The notes under the pieces: model-generated
Database searches by the model: none
The model's input: the letters and a program-made list of their open reading frames with translations, nothing else
What the model was told of the DNA's origin: nothing
From: Paenibacillus zeirhizosphaerae
GTDB taxonomy: Bacteria; Bacillota; Bacilli; Paenibacillales; Paenibacillaceae
NCBI RefSeq assembly: GCF_030705605.1
Contig: NZ_JAPCKK010000031.1
Span: 62,001 to 126,000, forward strand
Length of the DNA stretch: 64,000 nucleotides
Direction of reading: 5' to 3'
Position numbers and translations under genes: made by a program
Shown: piece after piece, positions 62,657-64,000 of the stretch
Layout of the letters: every line of letters starts with the position of its first letter
How positions within the stretch are numbered: the first letter of the stretch is position 1

Positions 62657-62724
62657 TTGGGACAGCCCCTTCTCGTGCTCGGTCTACGCTTAATCAGCGT
62701 ACTCTAGCGTACTCTATTGCAAGT

Positions 62725-63609
62725 TTACTTACCATTTTTATTAAAAAGACCCATACGGTGCATGATTACGATCAAGCGGTACATATCATAGCTCGTGGCA
62801 CTCTTTACATCTAGTAGAGGCTCTCCCGGATTATAAGCTCCCGCTGCTGCTACGGCTTCCTTTGCCCATTCAGGAACCGGCATATTGTGCAATGCCTGCA
62901 GTTCGGTTATCTGCTGCTGGAGCGCCTGAAGTGCTGCTTTCTCCCCATTCGTCATCGCTTCATCTCCTCCGCTTTTTGCAAATTCTTCACGCAGCTCTGC
63001 TTCCGTGCCACTGTACACATTTAAGTCCACAGGGCCTGAAATCCCGTCCACACGTCCACTATCCGTGTACTGCCAGAAATCCCACTGCTTCCAGGCAGGA
63101 GAATCATAAGGTGTACTGGTACTATATCGGGCAACCCACAGCTTGTACGATCCGAGTGAAGTGTCGAAGTTGGAGGAAAATGAATTCCCCGAATAAATGA
63201 TCGGCCGGTTTCCTGTTAAATCTTCAAGATCTGTCAGAAAAGCCTTGGCTACACTGCTGATTGCCGATTTGCTGAGTCCAGCCGGATTCGTTTCATAATC
63301 CAGAACCGGCGGAAGATCCAGTACAGCCGCACCCCCAACCCGCTCGAGCACCTCCGCAAAGTGGCGGGCTTCCAGCCTGGCCGCACTTACGCTCGTCGCA
63401 TCCAGAAAATGATACGCGCCGATCAGCACCCCAGCCTCCTTCGCACCCTTCACATTGGTTTCGAACGTAGGATCCACGTAACTTTGTCCCTGGCTCGCCT
63501 TGACGAAGGCAAAAGACTTGCCATCTGCACGGACCTTTCGCCAGTTAATGCTTCCCTGGTATCTTGAAGCGTCAATGCCCTCGGCATCTGTAGGGCGGCG
63601 ATTCTGCAT
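62725..63609 (-). CDS. GH25 family lysozyme (muramidase)
   Basis: A 294-residue protein. The GH25 fold begins GIDASRYQGSINW (Asp near 13), with FAFVKASQGQSYVDPTFETN, AYHFLDATS, PPVLDYETN (catalytic Asp-Glu pair near 99-101) and WDFWQYTDSGRVDGI. A C-terminal helical region from about 220 (ALQALQQQITELQ; PEWAKEAVAAAGAYNPGEP) is probably a wall or ligand binding module. There is no signal peptide, so it would need lysis, a holin or mother-cell release. AGGGGGAGG precedes the ATG. A sigma-K/E-like promoter lies upstream. Confidence 0.9.
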   Translation of the reverse strand: MQNRRPTDAEGIDASRYQGSINWRKVRADGKSFAFVKASQGQSYVDPTFETNVKGAKEAGVLIGAYHFLDATSVSAARLEARHFAEVLERVGGAAVLDLPPVLDYETNPAGLSKSAISSVAKAFLTDLEDLTGNRPIIYSGNSFSSNFDTSLGSYKLWVARYSTSTPYDSPAWKQWDFWQYTDSGRVDGISGPVDLNVYSGTEAELREEFAKSGGDEAMTNGEKAALQALQQQITELQALHNMPVPEWAKEAVAAAGAYNPGEPLLDVKSATSYDMYRLIVIMHRMGLFNKNGK

Positions 63610-63693
63610 GTTGCCCTCCCCCTTTGTCTATCCGGATAATCCGGATTTTTTGAGTAAATAAAAGCTCTTAGGTGATTATCTTGTCTTACCCTA

Positions 63694-63720
63694 TATTGTA
63701 TGCCTGTCTTCCATTCTTGT
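63694..63720 (-). promoter_or_regulatory. Candidate sporulation (sigma-K/E-like) promoter of the lysozyme gene
   Basis: CATACAATA (minus strand, 63694-63702) matches the sigma-K -10 CATANNNTA, and an AC lies 16 bases upstream at 63719-63720. The -10 also matches sigma-E. By-eye consensus only. Confidence 0.35.
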
Positions 63721-63777
63721 ACGGGCCGTTATCTTTGCAACCACACAACAATTTATAAAAATGTATCATTTAGGGTT

Positions 63778-64000
63778 TTATGGTAGTTTTGTCACTTTAG
63801 AATGAGCTTGCTTCTCTTGCATATCAACAGCCACTGATGCAGTCATATGGTCCTTGGGTTCCAGCACTGTCTCGGGATCTATAGCCAGCGTATGCAGCAG
63901 CCCAGCCGCCCCTTCCCGATTAACCACAGCAGGCTCCTGCGGGTTGATTTTTGAAGATTTTTCTGATTGGCCAGAAGCCTGCAGTCGCGTATCTTCCTTT
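63778..64000 (-). CDS. 3' end of an unknown gene cut by the window edge
   Basis: An open frame enters from the right edge and stops at 63778. The last 73 residues are polar, with many Ala, Glu, Gln, Lys and Pro, and end QEKQAHSKVTKLP. I cannot recognise it. The composition is that of a disordered C-terminal tail. Confidence 0.5.
   Translation of the reverse strand, partial: KEDTRLQASGQSEKSSKINPQEPAVVNREGAAGLLHTLAIDPETVLEPKDHMTASVAVDMQEKQAHSKVTKLP

Noticed and set aside
1-64000. CRISPR arrays, tRNA or rRNA genes
   Set aside because: No regularly spaced repeats and no cloverleaf or rRNA signatures were seen in the window.

Overview
The window looks like a chromosomal segment of a spore-forming, motile, low-to-moderate GC Firmicute of the Paenibacillus type. 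The reasons are an SspH-type spore protein gene, strong AGGAGG-like ribosome binding sites with frequent GTG and TTG starts, a sigma-D-like promoter before a chemotaxis receptor, Ku with a stand-alone LigD polymerase, and an exopolysaccharide (EPS) locus with GH26 and PA14 proteins of the kind known from Paenibacillus. The genus is inferred from gene content; no 16S or other marker is present.

Layout. 0-2.5 kb: tRNA t6A operon tsaE-tsaB-rimI-tsaD (tsaD cut by the left edge), then an unknown small gene and sspH. 2.8-4.7 kb: ku and a LigD-type polymerase. 4.7-9.3 kb: an export operon of a TolC-like protein, HlyD-like adaptor, ATPase and MacB-like permease. 9.5-13.1 kb: a VanRS-like two-component pair, a VanZ-like protein and a YitT protein. 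13.3-18.2 kb: cardiolipin synthase, an M23 peptidase with a bactofilin, and an ABC-2 exporter. 18.6-19.2 kb: an XRE regulator and a small unknown gene.

19.4-40.2 kb is the centrepiece: a minus-strand EPS cluster. It starts with a chain-length regulator and BY-kinase-like ATPase, then GalU, the priming sugar transferase, seven further glycosyltransferases (three GT4, two GT2 and one WecG type among them, plus the primer), two Wzy-like polymerases, a Wzx flippase, UDP-glucose dehydrogenase and a GDP-mannose enzyme. After a terminator there is a new promoter with a class I cyclic-di-GMP riboswitch, which leads into a secreted GH26/PA14 glycanase and a large lipoprotein glycosidase. The enzymes imply a Wzx/Wzy-made polymer with glucose, glucuronic acid and mannose. 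A NarL-type two-component system (40.4-42.8 kb) with a CcpA cre-like site lies directly upstream.

43-64 kb is mostly housekeeping: gltB with a long structured leader, a GT28 glycolipid synthase-like gene whose 3' end looks frameshifted, a SleB-like hydrolase, ThpR, a D-2-hydroxyacid dehydrogenase, a TRM11-like methyltransferase, an MCP, dGTPase, a Dpp/Opp transporter without its ATPases, a palindromic repeat, an IS110-family element with a candidate bridge RNA, a GH25 lysozyme and the 3' end of an unknown gene.

The points most worth following up are the riboswitch-controlled glycanase pair at the end of the EPS locus, the IS110 element with its self-matching noncoding RNA, and several undocumented structured leader or inverted-repeat regions.
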